Program-made: the position numbers and the translations under genes
Assembly (NCBI RefSeq): GCF_963678635.1
Contig: NC_087070.1
Span: 4,190,539-4,254,538 of the forward strand
From: Symsagittifera roscoffensis
Taxonomy: Eukaryota > Xenacoelomorpha > Acoela > Convolutidae
Direction of reading: 5' to 3'
DNA length: 64,000 bases
Notes under the pieces: model-generated
Seen by the model: the letters and a program-made list of their open reading frames with translations, nothing else
Databases searched by the model: none
Told to the model about the DNA's origin: nothing
Shown: positions 41,885-53,700 of the stretch, piece by piece
Layout of the letters: every line of letters starts with the position of its first letter
How positions within the stretch are numbered: the stretch's first letter is position 1

Positions 41885-43595
41885 GGTTTTGTGGATATGG
41901 CACTGAGATGTGATCCCAAGATTTAGAGCACATCGGGTTGGCGCGACACTTTGAACACAGGCAATTAAAATTCCATGAACAAGGGTTGTCGACTTTTCCG
42001 TTCTCGCACAAAGAAGTTCCTCATCTGTTTAACAGTTTATTTTTCAAATGTCTTTCTTCAAAAAAATCGATCTTCTACAGGATGATATTAATTCGAGATC
42101 CTGAGCTGCATCAGGAATCTACTTTTTTTCTTAGCCTAATCGCAAATGAAAGTGCGCACTTGGTGGCACTATTGCTTCATTGGATAATCATTTAAATGGC
42201 ATCTGTTTTTTCGACTTTTTTCGTGGCTAGTGTTTGCTCATTTTCAAGCGACCATGGCAGATGGTTAGTGGTTCGATTCGGCGGATAGCAAAACTTTTAT
42301 TTTAAAGGCATATTTTACCTCTTCTTTGTTTATTTAACTTTATCTTGGCTCGTGTTTTTATCGATTGATTTCTGGCACTTTTTAGCGATCTTCCGCTATG
42401 CTGTGCTAGATGATTTTTTTTCGGTTATTAGATTTTTTAATTTTGAGTTTCTCTCAAAAATCATTTTTTTTCGGTTCAAATGGTTTCAGCTCAAAGTTTG
42501 TTGGCTCCACATCACTGATTTTTCTTGTGCTGTGAACAACTTTCATTGTAGTTGCAAGTGTTGTCCCTTGTTGTTTAAGGTGGGACTTGAAACTTTTTTC
42601 AAATCGTGTTTTTTTTTTGCGGCTCAAATTAAATTGTGTCTGCTCAAAGATTGTTGGCTTTGTTTCTTTTCGTAAATTTTGTTCCGTTGTTGCTGATTCA
42701 AAATTTTAGCATGTTTTCCTGGAGTGAACTTTATCGAGACATATGAAAGTTTAAATGGCCTACGCCTAGTTTTTATCTTCAAAAATTTTCTTTTTTTGTT
42801 TTTTATGTTTTTCTTTATGTTAGTGTTGTATCGCAAGTGGCGCGAAGCTCCGCTTCGTCTCTGTGTTAAACTCCCTTTTCAGAAAATTTCCATTTTGATG
42901 TACGTCGCGAGTTTTTTTGAAATGTATAATTTATTTACAATTTGGTTTAATACATTCTAAGTTATTATTACATGCATTGTGGAGTTTTGTGGATTTTGAA
43001 GCTCCTGATTTTTTTGCCACTTTCTCGCTCGAGCTGTAGCTTCGACTCTGTGTTGAATTTGTTTAAAGGAAGGCTATTTCCGCTCTCGAATAACAAAATT
43101 TCAAGTGGTGCGAAAAAACGTGCTTGGCATTTAAAAATGGATTATAATGTTCAGAATTCGCAGCGGAACTTAAAAAAACTGTGCATTTATCCAGTTTTCT
43201 GGAGTTGGATTCATTTATTCGAAAAGTGTCAATCATAGAAGATTTTTTAAATTTAGCTGTTGAAAAGGTCTGTCATTATTTTCGGTTTCCCTGAGTTCAT
43301 TGACACATCCAACTGTTTGTTGGTTATGTTTTAATGTGGCGAATGTTTCTCCCCATATTCTTTGAAATTTAATTCTTTTGATACAGTTCTTGAAAAATTT
43401 GTTTCAATGCAGTGGTTTTCGTCACAATTTCACAATGGAAACTTTGTAGTAAAAGTGAATATTGATTTATAGAAAGTTTTCTGCGTTAAGGCGGACGTTT
43501 GAGTAAGATCAGTAAAAAAAGATCAGTTTCATGTTGATGGAGTGATTCGTTGTCTTTTGCAGGTTTGTGGAATTCAGGAGCTGGTCAATCTGTGA
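37203..43595 (+). CDS. ETHE1: ETHE1-like persulfide dioxygenase (mitochondrial), four exons
   Basis: Exons: 37,203-37,551, 37,685-37,921, 40,229-40,449 and 43,563-43,595. All introns are GT-AG and phases agree (1, 1, 0), giving 279 residues; the human protein has 254. The enzyme oxidises glutathione persulfide to sulfite in mitochondrial sulfide catabolism. The metallo-beta-lactamase metal motif is THMHADH (about 37,490-37,511), followed by [23 protein letters not shown] and YPAHDY, with LNPR near the end. The first 37 residues are basic and lack acidic residues, as in a mitochondrial presequence; a second Met at 37,314 could start a cytosolic form. The last exon codes only [10 protein letters not shown] and a stop, matching the CGVQ end of human ETHE1. 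Intron 2 is 2.3 kb and intron 3 is 3.1 kb, both repeat-filled. No damage seen. Confidence 0.93.
38093..38108 (+). repeat. Poly-G tract (G16) in ETHE1 intron 2
   Basis: Sixteen consecutive G preceded by CCT. A smaller GTGTGTGTGTGGGG run lies near 39,028. Confidence 0.9.
38140..39330 (+). repeat. Degenerate tandem repeat of about 165 bp in ETHE1 intron 2
   Basis: Six or seven diverged units each contain the series TCTCGAAAACTA, CCAAATCTGAGATTTTGG, a GGTTGTGGGAAGCTCC block, AAGCGGCTACGCC and AGTTATGACCCTC. Unit starts are near 38,140, 38,303, 38,472, 38,633, 38,803, 39,083 and 39,211. Identity between units is moderate, so this is an old array. Confidence 0.7.
39700..40001 (+). repeat. 57-bp minisatellite, five units plus a partial one, in ETHE1 intron 2
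   Basis: Units start at 39,700, 39,757, 39,814, 39,871 and 39,928, with 17 bases of a sixth at 39,985. All five read identically, from CCCCGTCAAACAGGTATTCC to CCGTCCTTGATTCA. Because 57 is divisible by 3, the array is open in frames on both strands, which gives spurious periodic ORFs. It lies 230 bases upstream of exon 3. Confidence 0.95.
40735..41090 (+). repeat. tRNA-derived SINE-like composite, copy 1 (ETHE1 intron 3)
   Basis: In order: TTAGTACGAATCTTCTTTT, a CTCGCAAATA block, TTTGGTGGCAC, a tRNA-like module at about 40,892-40,955 (GCGTCCGTGTGGTTAGTGCG with A box, AGAATCGAATCT with B box), then GTTTGCAAAGCGCAGCTTCGCCTCTGT. Other copies are at 59,210, 63,330 and, without the tRNA part, 47,075. 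Confidence 0.55.
41847..41884 (+). repeat. ATT microsatellite
   Basis: Twelve or more perfect ATT units in ETHE1 intron 3. Confidence 0.95.
42140..42300 (+). repeat. Truncated SINE-like copy (ETHE1 intron 3)
   Basis: TTGGTGGCACTATTGC, a GCATCTG block, then GCGACCATGGCAGATGGTTAGTGGTTCGATTCGG. A-box-like and B-box-like sequences have been brought together by loss of the anticodon region. Confidence 0.4.
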
Positions 43596-44706
43596 ATGGG
43601 AATTGCTATAAACAACCTCACGTGACAACATTAAAATTGTGCTTATAATCCGGACATATCTATACTGACTGACTCAGCCACATTGAAACAATTGCTGACC
43701 TGAACCGAATTAAAATAATGAGTTAGTTTTTGTAAATAGACTTGAAAGTTATTTGTATTATTGCCTTACTTTTCTACTAAATCGAGTTTCTTTGTAATTA
43801 GTAAAATGAATAATGCAAACACTCGATGACGCATTGCTCTGTGAAATGAAAAATGCTTTGTGATGTTGGCATTCGTTCAAAAAATCTTATCTTCGAAGTA
43901 TTGTCCCGCTCACTTGTAGATACCAAATTTTGTCAGCTTAACTAAAGTTCTTAAATGGTCATTTCTGGTATCATATTAAAATATTTAAAAAGTTGTCTGT
44001 CGAGAAACACAGGGGGCAGAACTTTTTGCTATTCACACTCAATTTTGGCGAAGAGCAGATAGTTAATCCTCATTTTTTCGATGAACTGTTGTAGGACAAT
44101 ATTAATTATTGAACAGACTTTAGAAGTTTTTATTTTAGTCTGCGGGTTTATCATGCTTATTGTTCCGACTTTCGATACGAAAGTAACGGAATATTTGTGC
44201 TCGGGGTGGGTTTTTTTTCTTCAGACAAATTTCGACTTTTTAACTAGCCATTTTTGGCGGAAATTCAAACCGCTTTTCCGCTTTTGTTAATGCTTTGGAA
44301 ATTTCCCGATTGCTTTTGCCGCTTTCGCATCGGCCGTTTTCGCATCGGACTCCTTGATCGGCCGTTTTTTTTTTCATTTTCGCTTTAAGCTGGTCAATAC
44401 TCTGGTACCAATGGGAAATTGTTAACAATTCGGTTCGTGGACCAAGTGAACAATCTCCCACCTAAATCAATTTAGGAGGAGATTGTTCATTGATTCAAAG
44501 CATTCTTTTTCAGCCAATCAGATTTGAGCGTAGTACATTTAGGCCTTACTGCTCGAATTGACCATTTAATTAAAAGGGTAAATTGTTCATTTGGTCTATT
44601 TAAGGGGAGATTGTTCACATGTTCCTGGTTCTTGCAATTTACATATTGGGTGTTAGCATTAACTTTATGCGATTAATGCATTTATTTGGTGTGCTGTTGG
44701 TTTCAG
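43596..44706 (+). other. Intergenic stretch between ETHE1 and eIF4E
   Basis: It holds the ETHE1 3' UTR and probably the eIF4E promoter or first UTR exon. An ATTAAA at about 43,709-43,714 is the best candidate polyadenylation signal for ETHE1. A 43-bp palindrome lies at 44,447-44,489. No ORF with coding character was seen. Confidence 0.5.
44447..44489. repeat. Imperfect palindrome upstream of eIF4E
   Basis: TGAACAATCTCC...CCTAAAT is followed by ATTTAGG...GGAGATTGTTCA. A further copy of GGAGATTGTTCAC lies near 44,610. It could be a small foldback element or the remnant of one. Confidence 0.7.
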
Positions 44707-44724
44707 ATATAGTATAGTATAAAA
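44696..44724 (+). promoter_or_regulatory. Splice-acceptor-like site just before the eIF4E start codon
   Basis: GCTGTTGGTTTCAG ends at 44,706, 18 bases before the ATG. The first coding exon would then have a very short 5' UTR part. This fits a 5' UTR intron or a spliced-leader acceptor. ETHE1 shows a similar site. Confidence 0.4.
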
Positions 44725-47700
44725 ATGACAACTGGTGTCCATTTGAGGTCAGATACAAATACAACAACAAACATCACAACACGAAACAGCAACAACAACA
44801 CTAACATAGACATGATCATGTCCTCCTCAAACACGAACAGCAATGAGAACCTAAACTCCCCCTCAGCCCCCTCCCCCTCCTCCCAACACCAGGCCACAGC
44901 AGGTGCAATGAACAACAACAGCAGTAACAGTGCGAGCCATAGTCCCCCCTCCAATATACCAGGTGCTTTATCATCCTCCAACTCCGCCAACGGTTAGTCG
45001 CCATTACATAGTTTGAAGATGCTAGGCCAACAAGCCGAAGAGCCAAGAAGCCGAAAATACTATTACGATTCCAAAAAGCGCAAAATTAATATTGTTATGC
45101 AACATAACAACAGATTGGCACTGTTGTTATGCAATTGTTACGTATTTTTTAAATGTAATTTGCGTTATTGTGATGTAATTTTGGCTTCAAGGTATTGCGG
45201 TTTTTTGCATATCGGCAAATTTGAAGGACTCTCGGTCATTTCTTTCTTTATCGACATGAAATTATTTGGCGCTCATCCGATTGCAAAAATCTTAGATATT
45301 ATAGATGTTTGCTGTTCAAAACGGTGTCAGAATAATAAGAAGACCGCTGTTAAGACGTCAAACGTTTTTGACGAGACTTTATGACGACGCTACACGCAAT
45401 AATCCAAACTTTTTTCTAAGAAATATGAACCGCTTATGAATTCGAACAATTTATTTTAATTTTTTTTTACGCTCATTTGTCTCATGTCATGTCTTAATGT
45501 TCTGTCGTCGTATTTGCCTAGCGTCGTTCAAAGCATGTTCGTTGCCTATGTATTTCAAATTTTTAAGGTTTAATGAACGAAGTGATTTATCACTTATCAA
45601 GTGTCGATGAATGAAGCGAAGATGATGTTTTTATTTTTTTTATCAGGAAAAGTCTCAAAATTATATATGATTTTTCGCGGTTTGATTTTTTTGGAAGTTC
45701 AAACTCCTCAAAGAGGAAGCAAACAAACTCCTCTACCGAAAGTGTCAAGGTCACGAAAAACGTGATCGACTTGTAATTTCGATAGTGGATTTAAATATTC
45801 AGAATTCCCAGCGGAATGATAAAAAAAACTACTGACGCAGTTTTCACTAATTGGGCTAGGTTTTTGAGAAAGAATCAATCATGGAAGATGATCGAAATTC
45901 TCATGTCTTTAACGTGATATATGTCTCCGAAATTCAAAATGTGAAAGTTGCTCAAAACAATCATTTTCGGTTTGTTTGAGTTCATTGACACTTAACTATT
46001 TACTGGATTTGTTTTGACGACTATCATTTTGTTAATCAAACGTACGATTTGTTAGACTTGTTTAAGGCAGCATATTTTTTTGTTGCAGCTATGAACTGGG
46101 AAGTAACTTGGCATTCTGATGTGCTCTTGCTTTTTCCTTTTCTCCAAGCTTAATCAGATACTTAAAGAAAGATACATCCAATGCGACTGAGTGATAAAGC
46201 GTCGGTGAACGACTTCAGACTCTTATATAGGTCGTGATGATTTTTTTCAGGAAAAGTCATGAAATGCTTTAATATTTCACACTGGTGCATGCATACATTT
46301 ATGTATTTATGATTGCCCCTAGCTATATGTGCATTTTTTGAGATCAATTCAAGTTCATTTGCTAGAAGGCAGGCAGAATTCGCTTCCCGATTACTAGAGA
46401 GGAAATAGAGCGAAAAAAGGTGATCTATTTCTTGTTTCGAAAGTGGAAATTAATTCTTAGATTTTGCTGCGGAATAAAAACTTTTCCTAGCGCTCAAGTT
46501 TTTTCAATTGGGTTAGTTTTATCGGAAAAGTGTCAATGAAAAAATTGTTCTTGTAACATCAAGAGTTTTTAGACCTTATATTTTTTTTCTTTGAATTTCG
46601 AAACATGAAGTTTTTCCAAAAATCAAGTCCGTTTTTTTCTTTCAATACGTTCATTGAGTCTTTTCCAACTGTCTGTTGGCTATGTCATTACGCTTGCGAT
46701 TAGCAAGCGTTATCAAATCGGATTATAGACTTTTTGGGTTAAAGACTTGTTAAACAGAATCACTTGGTATCTTGTTTCATAATGAATTCAAATTTCTAAG
46801 CGTCTCCGCCACACTTAGTCTGGAGGTAACGAATACGCCTGGGATGGCAAAAGTCCTGGTTTCGAGTCTTACAAGGATTTGTCTTTTTTTCAAATGGGAA
46901 ATATTTGTCGTATAAATATTTGACTGCTTACGTTTTGTCGGCTTAGTTGCCACATCTTAGATTTTTTTTTGCTTTATTCAATTTTCATTGTAGTTGATTT
47001 TTATTTTTCATTTACTCCTGCAATTTTGTTTCCACCAGCCTTGACTTCGTATAGTTTCCTTTTTTACACTAGCGATCAGCTTAGTGCATTATTACGAACC
47101 TTCTTTTTTTCTAACCTAACTCGCAAATAAAAGTGTTCATTGAAAGTGTTAAAATTATTGGAAATTTCCTTGTAGCATTGGAAATTGCATAGCATTTGTT
47201 CGCTGCTTTTCTGTTATCTTTGGTGTTAGTGGCTCTCTTTTTCTTTTCTGTCTGCTAGCTTGCAATGCTATTTTTGTGGTGTCGCAAGTAACGCGAAGCT
47301 CCGCTTCGCCTCTATGTATCATTATCAAAACCCTTTCAGTCGTGATTTGAGCAATATTTGAAAAATTCTGAAAACATTTCTCAGAGTCAATGAACGGAAT
47401 GATACAAATATATAGTTTGTGTTGTTTTTAAAGGAAAAATGCTTGAGAATTAATCCTGTCCAATTTTTTTTCGCATGTTTTTAATTTATTTTCAAGTTAA
47501 TTCAAATTCATATGCTGAAAGGAAGGTAAATTACACTCTCCAATTACGCAAGTTCCAATGGCGCTAAAATTATCAAAATAAAAAAAATCATTTTCTGTTT
47601 CCTTGAGGCCAATGACACTTTTTCTCTAACTGTCGGTTGGCTATATATGTTTTTAATATAGCTTGAATAAAATATGTTCATTTTTGTATTGTGTCAAGCA

Positions 47701-50700
47701 TTTCTTTAAAAAAAAACAGGTTGGATGTAGGAAGAATTTTCACAATGGATTAGTAATGCTATGTAGACTTACTATTCGCATTGAAGTGTTTTTTTTTAAT
47801 TCAGATGTACCTTTTGTACCATTCAGTAATTTTGTTATTCAGTTTCTTAAAACTGCTCAACGAACATCTAGAGTCCTCATTAAAGTTGTTCATATCATCA
47901 GGTCAAGCTCATCTTGTTGGAAGAGAAATGAGTGAAAAACAATAACAAGGTCGAAAAGTGCGGAACTACTCGATATTCGTTTGTGCACTGGAGTGGCGTG
48001 TGTTAAATATGTAATGTTGTGGTGTAGGTCCCACCTCGGACGATTCTCTGCGCCATCCCCTGGAGAATGTATGGGTGTTGTGGTTCCTGCAGGGTGGGGG
48101 TCAGAGTGCCAATGGGAAGTGGGAGGACAACCTGAAGATAGTGCACAAGTTCTCCACCGTCGAGGACTTCTGGTCACTCTTCAACCACATCAAGCCAGCT
48201 TCACAACTCGCTAAAGGTCAGTGACCTTCAAGCAGTCACACTAACTCAGTGACAGTGTTAGTTAACATTGCGTTAAGTTATTATCCTGTGTTGTGTGTTA
48301 TGTGTAGGCTGTGACTACTGCCTGTTCAAGGAGGGCATCATCCCCAAGTGGGAGGACGAGCACAACAGGACGGGGGGCAGGTGGGTGATGCCCATTCCCA
48401 AGAACCTCAAGGAGGAGGTGGACAAGTACTGGCTCGAGACACTCCTCTGTCTCATCGGTCAGTACACTGTACTCTTTGATGCTATGTGTATAAATCAGTC
48501 GAAAGTCCTGAAGAGCTATGCCATAATTATCTAACAATTACGTAATAGTTACGTAAATCAAGGATATTTAACACCAATGCCTTATATCCTCTGCCCATTT
48601 TCGACTGGTTTTTAAACCATCTTTCCCCTCATTGTCAGAATTTATTTCATCCTTATTGGCGTAAGCTGTATTATAACTAAACAGAACGGGGAACCGGACA
48701 GAAAGCGAACTGCTGTCTCCTTTTATTTGGATGTATTTACTCAGCTGTAGCTGCTAGCTAAATAACGATTGGGAACCTAGCTCATATTAGAGCAGGTACG
48801 ATTCTTCTCGGTTTAAAATTCCAATAATATTTCAACTTTCAAAGTGCACCCTTGAATACATGATAAGGGTGCCAAATAATAATTGATGATGGTATGAATA
48901 TTTCCATTGGAGCAATTAGCTATTTCGAGTGAATTAATTCGCATGTAGCCTTGAAATACACATTAATTAATGACTTCAACGTCAATACATATCTGCCTCT
49001 CTTGTGGAAAATTCAGTGTATCGAGGCTTGCCATGATGTGTACCCGATGCTTGAGGGCGCCCTAAGATGCTTCCTAAGCAGTGATAATAGTGAATCTCCA
49101 TGAAGAATTGCGTAGCTCTATTCCGGTTCCTTCCGTAGTTGGATCTTAAACTTTGGGTGGTCTTTCCCCGCATGTGAACAGATTTATTATTCATACATAA
49201 CATCACAATATTACGCGTTTAACCTTAAACTTTAATAATTCGTAAATTAACTATATAAAAAAGTTTGAATGGGGGGGTGGGGTTGAACTGTCATGATTAA
49301 CTGAGTGTCGCGTGTCTTTTTGCATAGAAGTGGTGGCTATCTTTGTTAATTGTGTGTGTAATAAATGTGTGTGTGCTCTAGGGGAGGCGTTTGAGGATGA
49401 GGCGGGGTTGCTGGTGAATGGGTGTGTGGTCAGTGTGCGGCCTAGGGGGGACCGAGTGTCGATCTGGGTGGGACACAAGACAGAGGAACTACTAGTCACC
49501 CAGATAGGGTAAGACAACACAGCACAGCAAAATCCACAGGAGAAAGGAAACATTGAAGAAATGTTAATTCTACGGCTCTTTTCCAGTACCCTACGTGGAT
49601 TTTTTGGTGAAACCGTTCTGGACTGGAAAAAAGCAATTTTTTTTTGGCTCTTTCCCAGTTCCTTGCTTCTCACGTTTTGCCTAAGAGAGCTTTATAAAGT
49701 CCTTTTTGCTGTTACCATACGCAATTATAAAAAAAACATGGTCAATTACAATAAAACAATCAGCATGGTCAATTTGAACAATTTTTTTTAAGTTTCAAAC
49801 AGTCGTTTTTTACACATTATATTCATAAGCAGTTATGGTTATTTTACGCTTAATGAATTGATATCAGAAAATGTTGATTACATCATAAATGGTTACACTT
49901 TTTGTAGTCGGTCACTATAATGTGTGGGTTGTGTTGTTCTGTTTCAGAAGGAAAATCAAAGAACGTCTGAAGCTGAAGCAATCCACAGTGCTCAACTTCC
50001 AGGTAAGAACAGAAGACTAAACACGGACGCATTAGACAACCGCGCATTCATACTCGTCAGGGATTCGACCCTCTGCCGACCCAAAGGGTCCCCCCTTTGA
50101 TACTTTTTTTAGAAATCCATTTTTGGCCGACCGACCCTAAAATTTTTCTAAAGGCGCCTTGGGCGCCAATATATACTAACTTTGAGGGGGAGCGCGCGCC
50201 AAAAAAACGCGATTTTTTTGTCAAATTTTTTCAAAAATTGCCCAAAAACGGCCCTTTTGACTGTTTTTTTTCAAAAATTTGCCTGCGGCACAGAAACTTT
50301 AGCCAAAGTAGGGGCAAAACAGTGCTTTGGGAGAGCTCGAAAAATCAATTTGGTCTACCTAAAAAAAAAAAAGGTCGTCAAAATTTTGAAAATTTTTTTG
50401 AAAATCCGCCCCCCCTCGAGAAAATCCTAGATCCGCCCCTGCTCGTCAGTATTTAGAGAAATACTGTATGAACCAATCAGAATCGAGATAAGACATAAAT
50501 GATCCAAAATAAATCATAATATTTATTAATTTCTTCTTTGTCTCGATTCTGATTGGTTGAAACAGTATTTGTCTAAATACTGACTTGCCTGAATACGCGG
50601 TTGTCTAAATACTGCTACGTAACCACGAAACACATTCAGCTTACTTGCTAAATCATTCTCTATACAAGCCCCCTTCCCTCACGAAAATCTCCTCTCAATC

Positions 50701-53700
50701 AATAGCGAAAATTTACAAGACCCTAGTATTCGTCCACTTTTTAGTAAGTCATGTCAATTTTAAAAGAAAGAAATAATTTTTTCATTCAAAATCATTTCAT
50801 TCAAAACAAACAATCATCAATAATTTTGCTCTTACAATTAAGATTAAGACCATTTATCCACGGGGGAAAGGACCAACAAAAGAGCTGTACAGCTCATCAC
50901 GGCGAACCGCTGTTGTGCCCCTGTTTAAGAACTACATGCAATTTTTTTGGTTATTTTTCTGGGCTGGTTAATGTTGCTTCTTCACCCTCAAGCAACGAGG
51001 ACGGATCATGGTGGACCGCGAACATCCGACCTTTCGATTGAGAGGCGGAGACGTAACCACTTCACCACCGCTCTTACAATAATTTACGATAATTTTGCTC
51101 GTACTTGCCAATTTGATGGTATGGAGGACATTTCAACCTTGTGTCTGAAAGAATCGTTGGCATGTCCTTCGCGTAGTTTTCTAGCAAGCATTATACTTCA
51201 GTAGAGATAAATTTATATGCTTTTTTCTGCTCGGATTGCTTTTTCGGTTTCTGGTGCTTCAGGATTTCTGGTAGTTCCAGCAGCTACAGCTGTAAGGATT
51301 AGTTATACGCAAATATTATTGAGATTACACAGTGAAGTAACAGATCACTTCATTATCATGATGTAGTTTTTCTCTCACTAATCAATCTGTTTTGTCCTTG
51401 AACTTTAAAACGAACAGATGGCAGGGCCTTACTTTCTAGTTATTGTTCCGACCATTGAGAATTGGGAAGAAATTTGAATTGAAGTTCGGGTGTGTTTGTT
51501 ATTTTCTTAGGGTTTTCGACTCAAAATTCGGTAACAAAAATCAAGGGCGGATCTAGGGTTTTCTCGAGGGGGATATTCAAAAAATGTTGTTGACCTTTTT
51601 CTGGGCCAAACAAATTGATTATCCGAGCGCTCCCAGAGCCCTATAAAAATCCTATTTTGACAATTTTTTGCGCCACAGGCAGATTTAAAAAAAAAACAAG
51701 TACAAAAGCCGGTTTTGAGCACTTATGGGAAAAGGTTGACCAAAAAATTGCCTTTTCTCGTCGCAGGATCCTCTTCAAAGTTGGCATATATTGGCGCCTT
51801 TAGAAAAATTTAGAGTTGGTTGGCCGAAAGTGGATGTCATAAAAAAATCTAAGCGTTGACCCTTTGGTTGGTGAGGGGGTCGAATCCCTGAGCGAGTAGG
51901 CCTCATGACCTCATAAAGACTAAAAAATTTTCCTTCAAGTTGTGTAAAATTTATTCGTATTCGGCGGTAAATTGTTTTGCGACTTTTTTAGCGAGTTCTT
52001 GGCAATAAAATGTTTTCAAAAAACAATCAGCAATTTCTATAAAACAAAAAATGTTTTTTGATTGTTTTCATGATTTTGGTTCATTTTCAAGACAACTATT
52101 GGCGATGTTGTCTGTTTCACAACTCTATGCGTTCGTTTTATTTTCTCATCACAATGTGCACAACAAATGACAGTTTCACAAAAAAATGTAGTTTTTTTTG
52201 TGAATGTGGTCGGAACATAGTGCTACTTGCACCGAAATGGCTATCCTTGTACTGTTTGTCATTGTCATCATTCATCGTTGCTTTACATCTTCGTCAGTGC
52301 CGAAATATGAGTTTCTCCGAAGTTTGTTTTTTCAGATAGCTTATCGTCTGATGAAGAATCTCGATTTGACAAGGTTAATTTTTATCGCTTGCTGTATTTT
52401 GTCCGGGTTATCAACAGGTTCTGAAATTTTTTTCGGAAAAACTTGCATTGTCGGCCTATTGCTTGTCTGCTTGTGTTTTGTCGGCTTAGTTGACACATAA
52501 CCGATTTTTATTGTTCTGTAAGCCCTTATCCCTGTAATTGAAAGTATCGATGATTTTCTCCACTTATCTAAAAATTACTAGCCCTGGCTTTGCTTAATTT
52601 TATTTTTTTTTACTTGAAATTTGAGTCGGCCTATATGGATTGGGCTTATTTTGTATTGGCTTAGTCAACTTATTTTGTGCCGTTTGAAGGGCAAACAGTG
52701 TTTATTTTGAATTAATACGTTTGTGTTGCAAAAACTCAGTTATATTTTTTTTGGCTCAACGGTTGTGTACCCATTTATTGCCGGATTAGTGGCCGATAGT
52801 TAATAGTAAAAGCGTCTTCAATGCTGGTATTTGCGTTACCGACTGTTTTTCTGAAACTGAATTTTTCGTTTATTCCGTCTTTGTTTAAGAGTCGATGAAC
52901 CTAGTTCAGTTTCTTACATAGGTCGTGATGATTTTTTTTTCAGGAAGTCTTAAAATATGATCGGGTCAAATTGATTTTTTGCGGTTTCAACTTTTTTTTT
53001 CAAGTTCAGTTCATTTCCTTTGTTAAAAAGAAAACAAACTCTAATATCGATTAGCATACGTGTTAAGGTCCACGACAAACGTTGAATGTTGAAATTTTTC
53101 AAAAAAGGCAGCGTTTTTTTTTCTGTTTACTTGCGTTCATAGATTCTTTTCCAACTGTTTATTGGCTATGTTTGCTTGCTTGCAATGCTATGCCTGCGTT
53201 GCATCTCAGGTGATGGCATTTCCGCGTTTATATCATAAGTGTTTGCGTTCGTCACTTTTTGTTTCATGGATTTTAAAGGGAATTCGTAACTTTTTGTTTC
53301 GCCCTGATACGGGCAGTCTCGTTTGTGTGATAAATGGTTGTGATATATTTCATAAAACAGTTTTTGTTTCGATTTGGCTATTTTATTTAGCGTTAGCTTT
53401 ATTCGCTGATTTTTTTAAAGCAGTATCATTTTGCCTGGTTATCGATTTGGCTTCAAAGCAAAAATGGGATAATGAATGCGCATGAAGTTACCATAGTTAA
53501 ACGCGTCCGTAATGTGGTAGGTTATGAATGAATCCGGCTGGAACATATTTTTCATTTTTTTTGAAAATCTTGTCAATGTTTAACCCAAAATATTTTGTTC
53601 ACGTTGGTGGGCAACCGGAACATCAAGTTTTTGGCCTGATATGAGCAGTCTTTTTACTATTTGATTGTAGCTCGAAGAAATGTTATTCAAGAAGCAGAAG

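Noticed and set aside
45013-45384. 123-codon ORF in eIF4E intron 1
   Set aside because: It starts at TTG, lies directly after the splice donor of exon 1, and has no recognisable motif. The eIF4E frame is fully explained by other exons.
50841-51041. Alternative last exon of eIF4E after GTACAG near 50,901
   Set aside because: The reading after this AG does not resemble an eIF4E C-terminus, whereas 55,293-55,352 aligns residue for residue with the conserved end.
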